From the NCBI GenBank assembly GCA_963422705.1, contig OY730443.1, forward strand, positions 2,542,001 through 2,606,000: DNA of 64,000 nucleotides. The letters are read 5' to 3'. The stretch's first letter is position 1. Each line of letters opens with the position of its first letter. Positions 7,219 through 16,536 of this stretch are shown one piece after another. The position numbers were made by a program, and so were the translations under genes. This DNA comes from G963422705 sp963422705. Its GTDB lineage: Bacteria; Poribacteria; WGA-4E; WGA-3G. The notes beneath the pieces were generated by a model, which saw only the letters and a program-made list of their open reading frames with translations, made no database searches and was not told the origin of the DNA.

Positions 7219-10200
7219 GAATTCAGCTTCCTTTTGCTATCCTAATTTTGATTGTGTCCGTGCTCTTTTTCGCACCCGACCAAACCGCAACCGCACAAAA
7301 CGTAAACATTCCCGACGCGAATCTACGCGCTGCCATTGAGTCCGAATTAGGCAAAAATGCGGGGGACGCCATCACGCAGGCGGAGATGTTGAGGTTAACG
7401 GGGCTTGCGGCAAATACTTCCAGAATTAGCAATTTAACAGGACTTGAGTTTGCAATCAATCTGAGAGAGTTGTATCTTTCCGAAAACCAGATAGTGAATA
7501 TCACGCCGCTACAAGGATTGGTAAACCTGACAGAGTTGGGGCTTTCCTACAACCAGATAGTGAATATCACGCCGCTACAACCGTTGGTAAACCTGACATG
7601 GTTGACGCTTAGCCACAACAAGATAAAGGATGTCACGCCTCTCAAAGATTTGTTAAAACTGAAAACGTTGTGGATTACCCACAACCGGATACGCGATTTC
7701 TCCCCAATTGCTCAATTGTTACGTCTTGTGACTAATCCCAGGATAGACAGGCAAATCATTAAGGTAGTCATTCGAGACGAAAAGCTACGCCGGAAAATTG
7801 AGGCTGCGTTAAAGAAATCTATAGGGGACGACATCACGCAGGCGGATATGGCGAAGTTAAGAACGCTTAATGCAAACAATGCCGGAATTACTAATTTAAC
7901 AGGACTTGAGTTTGCAATCTATCTGGAAAGCTTGGATCTTTCCGATAACCAGATATCTGATATCTCGCCGCTACAACCGTTGGTATACCTGACAGTGTTG
8001 AAGCTTCCCTTCAACCAGATAGTGAATATCTCGCCGCTACAACGGTTGGTAAAATTGACAGAGTTGGTGCTTTCCAGTAACCAGATAAAGGATATATCGG
8101 CGCTAACAGGGTTGGTAGAACTGACAGAGTTGGATCTTTCCAGTAACCAGATAAAGGATATATCGGCGCTAACAGGGTTGCTAAACCTGAAATGGTTGTA
8201 TCTTTCCGATAACCAGATATCTGGTATATCTGCGCTACAACCGTTGCTAAAACTGACAGTGTTGTGGCTTGACAACAACCAGATATCGAATATATCGCCG
8301 CTCCAAGCGTTGGTAAAACTGACATTCTTGGTGCTTTCCGGTAACCAGATATCTGATATATCGGCGCTAACAGGGTTGGAAAAACTGGAAATGTTGTGGC
8401 TTGACAACAACCGGATATCGAATATATCGCCGCTCCAAGCGTTGGTAAAACTGACAGAGTTGACGCTTGGCAACAACCAGATAAAGGATATCTCGGCGCT
8501 ACAACCGTTGCTAAAACTGGAAACGTTGCATCTTTCCGATAACCAGATATCTGATATATCGGCGCTACAACCGTTGCTAAACCTGACAGATTTGGTGCTT
8601 TCCGGTAACCAGATATCTGATATATCGGCGCTAACAGCGTTGGAAAAACTGGAAATGTTGTGGCTTGACGAGAACTATATATCTGATTTCTCCCCAATTG
8701 ACGCATTCAAAGATAATATTGATGATTACCAATACCTCCCGCAATTTGTAGCCATTCTCGACAAGAATCTACGCGGGAAAATTGAGGCTGTCTTAGGCAA
8801 ACCTATCACGCAGGCGAAGATGAAGATGTTAACAACGCTTGATGCAAGCGAAGCCGGAATTCGCGATTTAACAGGACTTGAGTCTGCAACCAATTTGATA
8901 ACGTTGAATCTTTTCTACAACCAGATATCTGATATATCGCCGCTAAGAGGGTTGGTAAAACTGGAAACGTTGTCGCTTGACAGTAACCGGATATCTGATA
9001 TATCGGCGCTAACAGGGTTGGTAGAACTGACAGAGTTGAATCTTGATAACAACCAGATATCTGATATATCGGCGCTAAGAGGGTTGAAAAACCTGATAAT
9101 GTTGTATCTTGGCAACAACCTGATATCTGATATATCGGCGCTCGAAAAGTTGGTAAACCTGAAAAGGTTGTATCTTATCAACAACCTGATATCTGATATC
9201 TCGGCGCTAGAACTGTTGGTAAACCTGGAAGGGTTGTCGCTTAACCAGAACCGGATATCGAATATCTCGGCGCTAAGAGGGTTGGTAGAACTGACAGTGT
9301 TGCGGCTTGACAGTAACCGGATATCTGATATATCGGCGCTAACAAGGTTGGAAAAACTCGAAACGTTGTGGCTTTACCACAACTATATATCCGATTTCTC
9401 CCCAATTGAGGGATTAGGGCTGAGGAATCGCCCCACCCGCGCCCCCCAATATGTAAAGATTCCGGACGCGAATCTACGCCGGAAAATTGAGGATGCGTTA
9501 CGCAAAACTGCAGGGCAAGCCATCACGCAGGCGGAAATGGCAACGATAACAACGCTTGAGGCGCCTGATTCCGAAATTACCGATTTAACCGGACTTGAGT
9601 TTGCAACCAATCTGGAAAGCTTGGATCTTTCCGATAACCAGATATCTGATATCACGCCGCTCAAAGATTTGGTAAACCTGAAAAAGTTGTCGCTTTACGA
9701 CAACCAGATATCCGATTTCTCCCCAATTGACGCATTGATAGGTAATCTGGAGGAATACCGCGACAAAAAGGTAGAGATTCCGGATGCGACTCTACGTCGT
9801 GCGCTTGAGAAGAAGTTTGGCAAAAAAGCAGGCGAGACCATCACGCGGGCGGAGATGGCGAAGATGACACTGCTTCAGGCACCTGGGAACGGAATTCGCC
9901 GGCTAACCGGACTTGAGTTTGCAACCAATTTGATAACGTTGACGCTTGACTACAACCTGATAGAGGATATCACGCCGCTAAAAGGGTTAGAAAATCTGAT
10001 AAGCTTGGAGCTTGGCAAGAACCATCTATCGGATATCTCACCGCTAGAAGGGTTGAGAAACCTGATAAAGCTGTATCTTTATGAGAACGAGATAGTGGAT
10101 ATCACGCCGCTAAAAGGGTTGGTAAACCTGAAAGGGTTGGCGCTTGACAAGAACAAGATATCCGATTTCTCCCCAATTGCCGGATTGATACCTAATCTGG

Positions 10201-13200
10201 AGGAATACAGCAACAGCGAGCAAACAATTCCCGCGCCTAGCGATGAAACGGTAGACATTCCCGATGCGACGCCACGCCCTGCCGTTGACGCCGCGTTAGA
10301 CAAAACAAATCCAGTAGAGATTCCGGATGCAAATCTACGCCGTGCCCTTGAGAAGAAGTTTGGCAAAAAAGCAGGCGAGACCATCACGCAGGCGGAGATG
10401 GCGAAGATGACACTGCTTCAGGCACCTGGATACGGAATTCGCCGGCTCACCGGACTTGAGTTTGCAACCAATGTGATAACGTTGACGCTTGACTACAACC
10501 TGATAGAGGATATCACGCCGCTAAAAGGGTTAGAAAATCTGATAAGCTTGGAGCTTGGCAAGAACCATCTATCGGATATCTCACCGCTTAAAGGGATGGT
10601 AAACCTGGTAATGTTGTCTCTTTATGAGAACCAGATATCGGACATCTCGGCGCTACAACCGTTGGTTAACCTGAAAAGGTTGTCTCTTTATGAGAACCAG
10701 ATATCGGACATCTCGGCGTTACAACCGTTGGTTAACCTGAAAAGGTTGTCTCTTCACAACAACCAGATATCCGATTTCTCCCCAATTGACGGATTGATAG
10801 ATAATCTGGATGAATACCACAACAGCGAGCAAACACTTCCGGTGCCTAGCACGGTGGTGAATCAGGATGAAACGGTAGACATTCCCGACGCCACTCCACG
10901 CAACGGCGAGCAAACACTTCCGGCACCTAGCACGGAGGTGAATCAGGATGAAACGGTAGACATTCCCGACGCCACTCCACGCAACGGCGAGCAAACACTT
11001 CCGGCGCCTAGCACGGAGGTGAATCAGGATGAAGATGAAACGGTAGAGACTCCCGATGCGAATCTACGCAACAGCGAGCAAACACTTCCCGCGCCTAGCA
11101 CGGTGGTGAATCAGGATGAAACGGTAGACATTCCCGACGCCACTCCACGCAACGGCGAGCAAACACTTCCGGCGCCTAGCACGGAGGTGAATCAGGATGA
11201 AGATGAAACGGTAGAGACTCCCGATGCGAATCTACGCAACAGCGAGCAAACACTTCCCGCGCCTAGCACGGTGGTGAATCAGGATGAAGATGAAACGGTA
11301 GACATTCCCGATGCCACTCCACGCAACGGCGAGCAAACACTTCCGGCGCCTAGCACGGTGGTGAATCAGGATGAAACGGTAGACATTCCCGATGCGACGC
11401 CACGCAACAGCGAGCAAACAATTCCCGCGCCTAGCACGGTGGGCGGTATTTCGCTAACGACTGCAGACATAACCTTGGCGAAGGACGAGTATCACGTGTT
11501 TGTACGTGATACCAATGGCGCCGGCATTCTAACCGGTGCAGTCACACCCACCGTTATTACTGGCATGCCTCTCTTAGATGAGTTCTTCAGCAACGGCGGC
11601 ACCATAGAGCTCGTGGCGACGACAGGCACCTATGGCGATGCTCACATCAGTGAAATCATGTGGGGTACTGATGACACCTTAGCCGCACCACAGAACAGCC
11701 AATGGATAGAAGTTCAGGCAAACAAAGCTGTAACCATCAATAGGAGCTGGCGTCTTGTGTTCACCGTCGGATATGAGGAACGCGAGAACGTCACAATATC
11801 CGAAACTGAGTATCAAGTCATCGACAGGGTAAGCAATCTCGGTTTAGGGGATTGGAAAGTTCCGGGGCAGAGTGGACGCACCGTGTCGACGCCGGAGCAT
11901 CCTGCCAAGACGCTCATCTCGATGGTTCGCGATGGCAGCAAGGACGGCACACGTTCAGGACACTGGGCAGCATCGGCACGCCCGCGCATCAACCTGTCCG
12001 GGAATCGTATCGGTACGCCCGGGGCGCCCAAGAGTCAGGGGCTCACCGCGGCAGATAAGCCGGCTATCCCCGCATCGCCATTCAAAATCACTGAGATTGG
12101 CAACGGTTCGGGTAATAAAAATGACTGGATTGAAGTACAGAATGTCACCGACACGGTACAGAATCTGAAGCACAACGTCTTCAGCATCGTTACCGGAGAT
12201 ACAAGCGCGCCTTATACAAGCACGCCTCAGGATAAAAAGCTGTTCAAAGTCAGTAAAGATGTCAAGATTCCCGCCAAGGCGTTTCTCTTGATAGCGAATA
12301 CGAGTCCTGAGGAGACAGTCCTCGCCCGGGGGCAAGATGTGAGCGCCGCTGCCGCCGACAAGGTGCCAACGGGTGTGCAGAGCTACTATTATGTGGCATC
12401 GGGACTGATACTGCCCGATGATGGGGAATTCCTACTCGTGCTCCGCTCCGAGGCGACGCTCGATAAATCCGAGAAGTTTATCGATGTCGTCGCCACCGTT
12501 CAGGAGAAGTTTATCGATGTCGTCGGCACGCGCTTCATCGAGAAAATCGATGGGGACTTCAATACGGAAATTTGGCCACTGCAGATGACGGCGAAGGGCC
12601 ACGCGAACATCATTGATGGTAACGACAAAAATGTGTTGCGGGCATCCTATGTGTATACCCGCGCGAAGGATGACGCGTTCGCCGAGAACGCCCTGGCGAG
12701 AGCCGGGTACACCGGCGTCGGTTATGACAGGGATGCTGCGAAAAACTATGCCAACGGCGGCACGCCGGGCTATGCCAACGACGCGGTGAAAGAGAATCCC
12801 GTCGCCAGCACGGTGTCAATCAGTGAAATCATGTTTGACAATAGTCGCCAGCTGCCGCAGTGGATAGAACTTTACAACGCCTCACACACACAGGCGGTGA
12901 AACTGAACGACTGGACGCTCAAGATTGAGCAGAGCCCTGTCGACGAGGCGGTGACATCGCGACGCAACGTGACGCTGAAGTTTATCGGCGACAAGATTAT
13001 CTCCCCGAACCAGACGCTATTGATAGCGACTACCCGGGGCAGAAGCGCTACGAGGCATTTCCCCGAAACCCGTGTCATTAACTTGTGGAATGATTACCGG
13101 GAAAAACTGGATGTCACTAAGCGGCAGTTCACCCTGTTGAGTCAGACGGCGTTCAAGCTGACACTGGCATCGAAAGACAAAAAAGTGGTGGATGAGGTTG

Positions 13201-13796
13201 GAAACTATGACGGTAAAGCTGCCGCCTGGACACTTCCTATGGATGCTGACGCGCGGCGTTCACTCATCCGTCGTTACGGCACCAAAGTCGAAGATGGCGG
13301 TGCTGCCGCAAAAGATGGCACGCTGCTGAACGGCTGGAAACTGGCGAGCCAATCCGCGTTAAACCAAGCCCAGGCGTCGACGTACTACGGCTCGCAAGAC
13401 GACGCGGGAACGCCCGGGTATCGCGCCGGCGGGGCGCTGCCCGTCTCCTTATCGAGTTTCACCGCAACCCGCACCGATGGGGCGATTGTGGTGGAATGGG
13501 CAACGGCATCCGAACTCAACAATGCCGGGTTTAATCTCCTGCGCAGTTCCGCCCGCACGGGCGGCTTCACGCAGGTGAATCCGCAGTTAATCGCAGGGGC
13601 CGGCACCACCGGCGAACGTACGACTTACCGGTACACCGATACGTCTGCCAAACCGAACACGATGTATTACTACCGGATTGAAGAAGTCTCGACGGGCGGC
13701 GTGAGGCAGGCGCTTGAGACAACGCGGTTGAAAGGCTATCTGAATGCCGAAGGCAAATCGCTTGAACCGTGGGCAACACTCAAAACGGAAGAGTAA
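7212..13796 (+). CDS. giant secreted LRR protein with lamin-tail domains
   Basis: 2194 residues; GGAGG lies six bases before the ATG. Signal peptide at residues 1-29, ending near TATAQ. Six modules follow, each opening with a cap of the type IPDANLRRAIEAALGK ... ITQAEM ... LTGLEFATNL (starting near residues 32, 183, 512, 746, 853 and 1033) and continuing with 22-residue internalin-like LRRs (LxLSxNQISDISPLxxLxxL). Residues about 1206-1410 are a tandem linker repeat. Three lamin-tail-like segments follow (ISEIMWG ... QWIEVQ near 1478; ITEIGNGSGNKNDWIEV near 1625; ISEIMFD ... QWIELYN near 1870). The C-terminus (about 2075-2194) is a fibronectin-III-like domain beginning LPVSLSSFTATRTDG. Family knowledge: LRR and LTD domains mediate binding; the protein is probably exported and surface-exposed. 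It lacks the NYPNPFNPE tail of the two other LRR proteins here. Ligand unknown. Confidence 0.88.
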   Translation: MLRIQLPFAILILIVSVLFFAPDQTATAQNVNIPDANLRAAIESELGKNAGDAITQAEMLRLTGLAANTSRISNLTGLEFAINLRELYLSENQIVNITPLQGLVNLTELGLSYNQIVNITPLQPLVNLTWLTLSHNKIKDVTPLKDLLKLKTLWITHNRIRDFSPIAQLLRLVTNPRIDRQIIKVVIRDEKLRRKIEAALKKSIGDDITQADMAKLRTLNANNAGITNLTGLEFAIYLESLDLSDNQISDISPLQPLVYLTVLKLPFNQIVNISPLQRLVKLTELVLSSNQIKDISALTGLVELTELDLSSNQIKDISALTGLLNLKWLYLSDNQISGISALQPLLKLTVLWLDNNQISNISPLQALVKLTFLVLSGNQISDISALTGLEKLEMLWLDNNRISNISPLQALVKLTELTLGNNQIKDISALQPLLKLETLHLSDNQISDISALQPLLNLTDLVLSGNQISDISALTALEKLEMLWLDENYISDFSPIDAFKDNIDDYQYLPQFVAILDKNLRGKIEAVLGKPITQAKMKMLTTLDASEAGIRDLTGLESATNLITLNLFYNQISDISPLRGLVKLETLSLDSNRISDISALTGLVELTELNLDNNQISDISALRGLKNLIMLYLGNNLISDISALEKLVNLKRLYLINNLISDISALELLVNLEGLSLNQNRISNISALRGLVELTVLRLDSNRISDISALTRLEKLETLWLYHNYISDFSPIEGLGLRNRPTRAPQYVKIPDANLRRKIEDALRKTAGQAITQAEMATITTLEAPDSEITDLTGLEFATNLESLDLSDNQISDITPLKDLVNLKKLSLYDNQISDFSPIDALIGNLEEYRDKKVEIPDATLRRALEKKFGKKAGETITRAEMAKMTLLQAPGNGIRRLTGLEFATNLITLTLDYNLIEDITPLKGLENLISLELGKNHLSDISPLEGLRNLIKLYLYENEIVDITPLKGLVNLKGLALDKNKISDFSPIAGLIPNLEEYSNSEQTIPAPSDETVDIPDATPRPAVDAALDKTNPVEIPDANLRRALEKKFGKKAGETITQAEMAKMTLLQAPGYGIRRLTGLEFATNVITLTLDYNLIEDITPLKGLENLISLELGKNHLSDISPLKGMVNLVMLSLYENQISDISALQPLVNLKRLSLYENQISDISALQPLVNLKRLSLHNNQISDFSPIDGLIDNLDEYHNSEQTLPVPSTVVNQDETVDIPDATPRNGEQTLPAPSTEVNQDETVDIPDATPRNGEQTLPAPSTEVNQDEDETVETPDANLRNSEQTLPAPSTVVNQDETVDIPDATPRNGEQTLPAPSTEVNQDEDETVETPDANLRNSEQTLPAPSTVVNQDEDETVDIPDATPRNGEQTLPAPSTVVNQDETVDIPDATPRNSEQTIPAPSTVGGISLTTADITLAKDEYHVFVRDTNGAGILTGAVTPTVITGMPLLDEFFSNGGTIELVATTGTYGDAHISEIMWGTDDTLAAPQNSQWIEVQANKAVTINRSWRLVFTVGYEERENVTISETEYQVIDRVSNLGLGDWKVPGQSGRTVSTPEHPAKTLISMVRDGSKDGTRSGHWAASARPRINLSGNRIGTPGAPKSQGLTAADKPAIPASPFKITEIGNGSGNKNDWIEVQNVTDTVQNLKHNVFSIVTGDTSAPYTSTPQDKKLFKVSKDVKIPAKAFLLIANTSPEETVLARGQDVSAAAADKVPTGVQSYYYVASGLILPDDGEFLLVLRSEATLDKSEKFIDVVATVQEKFIDVVGTRFIEKIDGDFNTEIWPLQMTAKGHANIIDGNDKNVLRASYVYTRAKDDAFAENALARAGYTGVGYDRDAAKNYANGGTPGYANDAVKENPVASTVSISEIMFDNSRQLPQWIELYNASHTQAVKLNDWTLKIEQSPVDEAVTSRRNVTLKFIGDKIISPNQTLLIATTRGRSATRHFPETRVINLWNDYREKLDVTKRQFTLLSQTAFKLTLASKDKKVVDEVGNYDGKAAAWTLPMDADARRSLIRRYGTKVEDGGAAAKDGTLLNGWKLASQSALNQAQASTYYGSQDDAGTPGYRAGGALPVSLSSFTATRTDGAIVVEWATASELNNAGFNLLRSSARTGGFTQVNPQLIAGAGTTGERTTYRYTDTSAKPNTMYYYRIEEVSTGGVRQALETTRLKGYLNAEGKSLEPWATLKTEE
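10827..11442 (+). repeat. tandem 81/87-bp linker repeat inside the giant LRR gene
   Basis: Seven full copies and one partial copy of a 27- or 29-residue unit: EQTLPAPST(V/E)VNQDE, optional DE, TV(D/E)(I/T)PDA(T/N)(P/L)RN(G/S). Two alternating versions, ETVDIPDATPRNG and ETVETPDANLRNS, are nearly identical at DNA level, so recent unequal exchange is likely. Confidence 0.85.
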
Positions 13797-13812
13797 GGCT
13801 TACATTTTGCAA

Positions 13813-13862
13813 GGGGGCGCCTGTCCGTTCACGGAGGTGCCCCCTGGCCCCTAATTTTATTC
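13813..13862 (+). terminator. rho-independent terminator of the giant LRR gene
   Basis: A nine-pair stem (GGGGGCGCC with GGTGCCCCC, one G-U pair) starts 16 bases after the stop. It encloses an inner TCCG/CGGA stem and is followed by a T-rich stretch at 13851-13862. Confidence 0.65.
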
Positions 13863-13990
13863 AGGATACGAATTCTGGAGAAGATATTGCTTGCCGGCCC
13901 CCGGCGCGATATTGTCGTCGAATAACACCGCTGATTTCTATCATATCAGATGCAACGTTTTGTGTGTAATATTCATAAAGGCCGGCCTAA

Positions 13991-14128
13991 TCAGGAAACA
14001 AAACATATATCGTGTCAATAGGTGAGAAACTGGATGCGTCGACAGAAGTTGTCTCGATAGAAGGCAAGCAGGTGGTGCTTGAAAGCAATGGGCATCAGCG
14101 AACGTTGAGACGCTGCATCGGTTTCTGA
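13991..14128 (+). pseudogene. short coding remnant, PilP/secretion-protein-like C-terminus
   Basis: An open frame without ATG reads KTYIVSIGEKLDASTEVVSI then EGKQVVLESNGHQRTLRR. The G-x-x-V-x-L-x-x-x-G-x-x-x-T-L-R pattern resembles the C-terminal beta domain of pilus/type II secretion assembly proteins. Only 45 residues are present and a stop precedes it in frame. I regard it as a gene tail; a very small protein starting at the internal GTG cannot be excluded. Confidence 0.35.
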
Positions 14129-14174
14129 AACCCCAGCGTTTATGAGATTTGACGCTCTCCGCGTTTTTTGTTTT

Positions 14175-14339
14175 TCATTCGTCTGAGTTTTGATTCAGCC
14201 ACCCTTTGAAAGTCTTTACCTTTTTTTTTATATCAAGGTGGATATAAAACGTTCTGAATACAGTTCTTGTGATGCGGAAAATGACAAGTATTAAGAATAG
14301 ACATGCAATGAAAAAAAACATGTAAATGACAATCTTCAT
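14175..14339 (-). CDS. possible small single-pass membrane protein
   Basis: 54 residues from ATG 14339. One strong hydrophobic segment (VIYMFFFIACLFLILVIF) is followed by a basic tail (RTFYIHLDIKKKVKTFKGW). No clear ribosome-binding site and no family recognised. Supported only by its membrane-protein-like composition. Confidence 0.3.
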   Translation of the reverse strand: MKIVIYMFFFIACLFLILVIFRITRTVFRTFYIHLDIKKKVKTFKGWLNQNSDE

Positions 14340-14471
14340 GGTATCAACCCATCTCGACGCTCTCCGCGGTATAGAACCCAAGCAGGTTACACTTTCATGC
14401 AACGGGCAGCCGATAAGGCTACATTTGCCGAGTGGTTTTTGATGTCCCTAGGGCTTGGCACTTAAAACAGC

Positions 14472-14510
14472 AAAGGGGTGTGTCCGTTTTCTTCGGATGC
14501 GCCCCTTTTT
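14472..14510 (+). terminator. strong hairpin terminator
   Basis: AAAGGGGTGTGTCCG pairs over 15 positions (with a few G-U pairs) with CGGATGCGCCCCTTT around the loop TTTTCT, followed by a T-run. It resembles the stem at 13813. No gene on the plus strand immediately upstream accounts for it. Confidence 0.55.
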
Positions 14511-14533
14511 GCTGCAGGAGATTGAACAAATGT

Positions 14534-14923
14534 TCAACGTTTCTGCTTTGTTTTCCAGTCTACCGGTGTCATTGTCGCAAAAATGGTGAAAAAACGCAAC
14601 GTTTTTCTGTGGTTCTCGAAAAATCTGCCATAAGTGCTTGCACTCCGCATGCCTGCTTGAGAGGGTATCGTCTGCCGACTTCTGCATTTCTCTGCCGTGT
14701 TCTCAAGGAAGGCGATGGTTCCGTCAGGGAGCGGTACCTCCAGCGTCACAAGGGTGTTCTACTCTATCGCCTGTGCTTCCATCTGTTTATACGGCGGCAA
14801 GGGTTCAAATGCGGTTCTGAGTGCTTGGCGTGCGAATTTCTCAGTCTCAGAACAGGGATAGATGAGCGGTGGCGGAGACCCGTTCTGGAAAGAACTTTTG
14901 TAGTCGGAGGGTTCCCACTTCAT
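14534..14923 (-). pseudogene. unrecognised gene interrupted by an in-frame amber codon
   Basis: From ATG 14923 a 129-codon frame runs to a stop at 14534, broken only by TAG at codon 55 (14761-14759). Both halves look coding: MKWEPSDYKSSFQNGSPPPL and FARQALRTAFEPLPPYKQME before it, VTLEVPLPDGTIAFLENTAE after it. The start overlaps the stop of an upstream frame as ATGA. No family recognised. The in-frame stop suggests a nonsense mutation; a plus-strand frame over the same bases has an unlikely composition rich in Cys and Arg. Confidence 0.4.
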
Positions 14924-15096
14924 ACGTTACCGACTATCCTGAGGTGACGCGCATCGTTCTGCAGGTGTATGCCGTCAGAAAGCAAAGCAGTGACGAGTTG
15001 ATGGGGAATTGCATCGGGAAGTTTTCGCTTGTAGGCTGGACACAAAAGCCGGTATTGTCTCGCGCCGTTTGAACACACTCTTTCGTCAATGAGCAT
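14920..15096 (-). CDS. possible small protein coupled to the amber-interrupted gene
   Basis: 58 residues from ATG 15096 (MLIDERVCSNGARQYRLLCP ...), ending in an ATGA overlap with the next frame. The frame is open much further upstream but there it crosses the convergent HTH gene, so only this part is considered. No family recognised; weak support. Confidence 0.25.
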   Translation of the reverse strand: MLIDERVCSNGARQYRLLCPAYKRKLPDAIPHQLVTALLSDGIHLQNDARHLRIVGNV

Positions 15097-15233
15097 GTCT
15101 TGAAAATCGACACAGCAGCCTATAAGCCCATCATCCCATTTCTCGCGAAGCTCTCGCGTAGAAGAACAGAAGTCTCCGAAATCGCGAAACTGGCTGCTCC
15201 GGCTCGTCGGCGCACGATAACCTACCGATATTT

Positions 15234-15266
15234 TTTCTTGACAAGAAATGCGAAAAAGTGTATAAT
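15234..15266 (+). promoter_or_regulatory. consensus promoter with overlapping palindromic operator
   Basis: TTGACA (15238-15243), 17 bases, TATAAT (15261-15266): a perfect sigma-70 promoter. A perfect palindrome, TTTCTTG-A-CAAGAAA (15234-15248), covers the -35 box. The decamer CGAAAAAGTG occurs in the spacer (15251-15260) and again in the leader (15305-15314). This layout suggests repression, possibly by the HTH protein encoded 80 bases downstream. Confidence 0.7.
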
Positions 15267-15351
15267 TCTGCCTATTGAAAGTAAGAAGTATTTTTTTCTT
15301 TACGAAAAAGTGCGTTTTTGCTATTATTTTGCTTGAAAAGGAAAAATCACC

Positions 15352-15567
15352 ATGCGCACCATCAATGCGAACGCTTTTTACGATGCCTGTCTGCTTGCGT
15401 TTCAAGGGGTTCGGTATGAAGATATCGGCGAACGTCTCGGTGTCACCCGCGTAACAGTTTCCAACTGGGCACAACGTCCCGAATGGAAAGAACTCCAAAA
15501 AGAACTCCATGAAAAAAAGCGACAGCAGGTCCTGGATGCCGTCCTCGGAAACGAAACATCGACGTAA
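15352..15567 (+). CDS. small HTH DNA-binding protein
   Basis: 71 residues; AAAAGGA lies nine bases before the ATG. Residues about 10-40 form a helix-turn-helix: ACLLAFQGVRYEDIGERLGV then TRVTVSNWAQRPEW, like the Hin/terminase-small-subunit type (recognition helix VTRVTVSNWAQ). The rest is a charged helix (KELQKELHEKKRQQVLDAVL). Probably a transcription regulator of its own promoter and possibly of the three genes behind it; a phage-type origin is possible. A strong promoter and hairpin frame it as a separate unit. Confidence 0.7.
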   Translation: MRTINANAFYDACLLAFQGVRYEDIGERLGVTRVTVSNWAQRPEWKELQKELHEKKRQQVLDAVLGNETST

Positions 15568-15571
15568 AAAA

Positions 15572-15591
15572 AAGGGGGAGCAATCCCCCTT
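15572..15591. terminator. perfect hairpin after the HTH gene
   Basis: AAGGGGGA-GCAA-TCCCCCTT, an eight-pair stem with a GNRA-type loop. The T-run lies on the minus-strand side (A8 precedes it on the plus strand), so it would stop minus-strand transcription best and plus-strand transcription weakly. Confidence 0.6.
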
Positions 15592-15856
15592 GGATGTTTC
15601 GGATGTGCGACGCTGATATTTTCTTTTTTTGTTGGCCATTTTTCACAGGACGTGTAAAATCGTTTTTGGACGTGGCTGCCTCTCATATTTTGAGGTGAGC
15701 CGAGGGGAACATAACCCCCTATCGACGCGGCACAGTCACAGACCGAGTATGACTGCGCTAACCTAAATTGTATCAAAAAACGCATTCGTTTTGCGAGACT
15801 TTGTTGAATTCAACGCGGCACAGACATGTATCGAAAGCAATAAAGGTGCATATCTC

Positions 15857-16497
15857 ATGCTAAGAAAAAGTTTTACATTCCAATCGGACTCTGTGTCCTT
15901 GCGATAGTTGCGATAGGTTTCTTGTCGCTGCGCTCGGATGTGCCAGATGAACCGATTGTGATTTACAAACCCGTAGAACCGTTGCCGAAATCAAGACAGC
16001 CATCAGTTGACTCTGAAGTGCTGTCAGACGTGGTTGACTCCGATGAGGCAGAATCAGAGCATCAAGGTGCTATAGAGACAACGGGCGCAGCCAATGAAGA
16101 AACCATCAAAATGACGCTCTCGGAACTCCGGGAACTCATAAAGACGGAAGTTGAAGCCGAGACAGCGAGACTCAATGAAATCAAAGAGTCGGAAATCGAA
16201 GCAGCTGCAGCACTGGCTGATTTGAATGTTTGGATCCAAAAGTTTCGTGTTGATTTTAAAGCGGAACTCGCTGAAATTCGCGAGGCGCATCTCGATGGAA
16301 TGTCTGAGCGTGAACAGCTTGCATTGCTTGAGAAAATGCGCGGTGTAGACAGCAAGTTAACTGGTGTCTTTGACCGTGTTGCCGCGCTGCCGAAACTCGC
16401 GCGTGATCAGGTACTCGAAAGCATTGAAGAACGCTTTTCAGCGCCTGAGACTGCTGAATATGTCCTTGCGGAAATCCAAAGCCGTATTGTAGATTAA
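15857..16497 (+). CDS. membrane-anchored coiled-coil protein, frame broken near its start
   Basis: The main frame (from a TTG at 15922) gives 191 residues. In that same frame, further upstream, the sequence reads KKFYIPIGLCVLAIVAIGFL, a clear membrane anchor, but no start codon is available there. The ATG at 15857, with AAAGG before it, is one base out of register and meets a stop after 16 codons. One inserted base in the A-run at 15865-15869 would join them. The mature part is acidic (residues 10-60) then helical and coiled-coil-like (TLSELRELIKTEVEAETARL, LAEIREAHLDGMSEREQLAL). No family recognised. The motif ETI-x-x-T-x-SEL-x-x-x-I recurs in the next gene. Confidence 0.6.
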
Positions 16498-16536
16498 AAC
16501 GATGACAATTCAAATGCTGCTGGTGCAGGAGACAAC

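Noticed and set aside
8050..8700. Regularly spaced near-identical DNA blocks that could suggest a CRISPR array
   Set aside because: The 66-bp periodicity is the 22-codon LRR repeat in a continuous coding frame, without unique spacers.
7919..9664. Long antisense frames of up to 231 codons opposite the LRR region
   Set aside because: They mirror the repetitive LRR codons, have monotonous repeats and lack ribosome-binding sites. The sense protein is clearly real.
14432..14947. 171-codon plus-strand frame
   Set aside because: Rich in Cys, Arg and Leu without domain pattern, spans a strong terminator, and the opposite strand has better coding character.
14920..15639. Full-length 239-codon minus-strand frame
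   Set aside because: Most of it runs antisense through the HTH gene, its consensus promoter and a perfect hairpin; only the last 58 codons were kept as a weak candidate.
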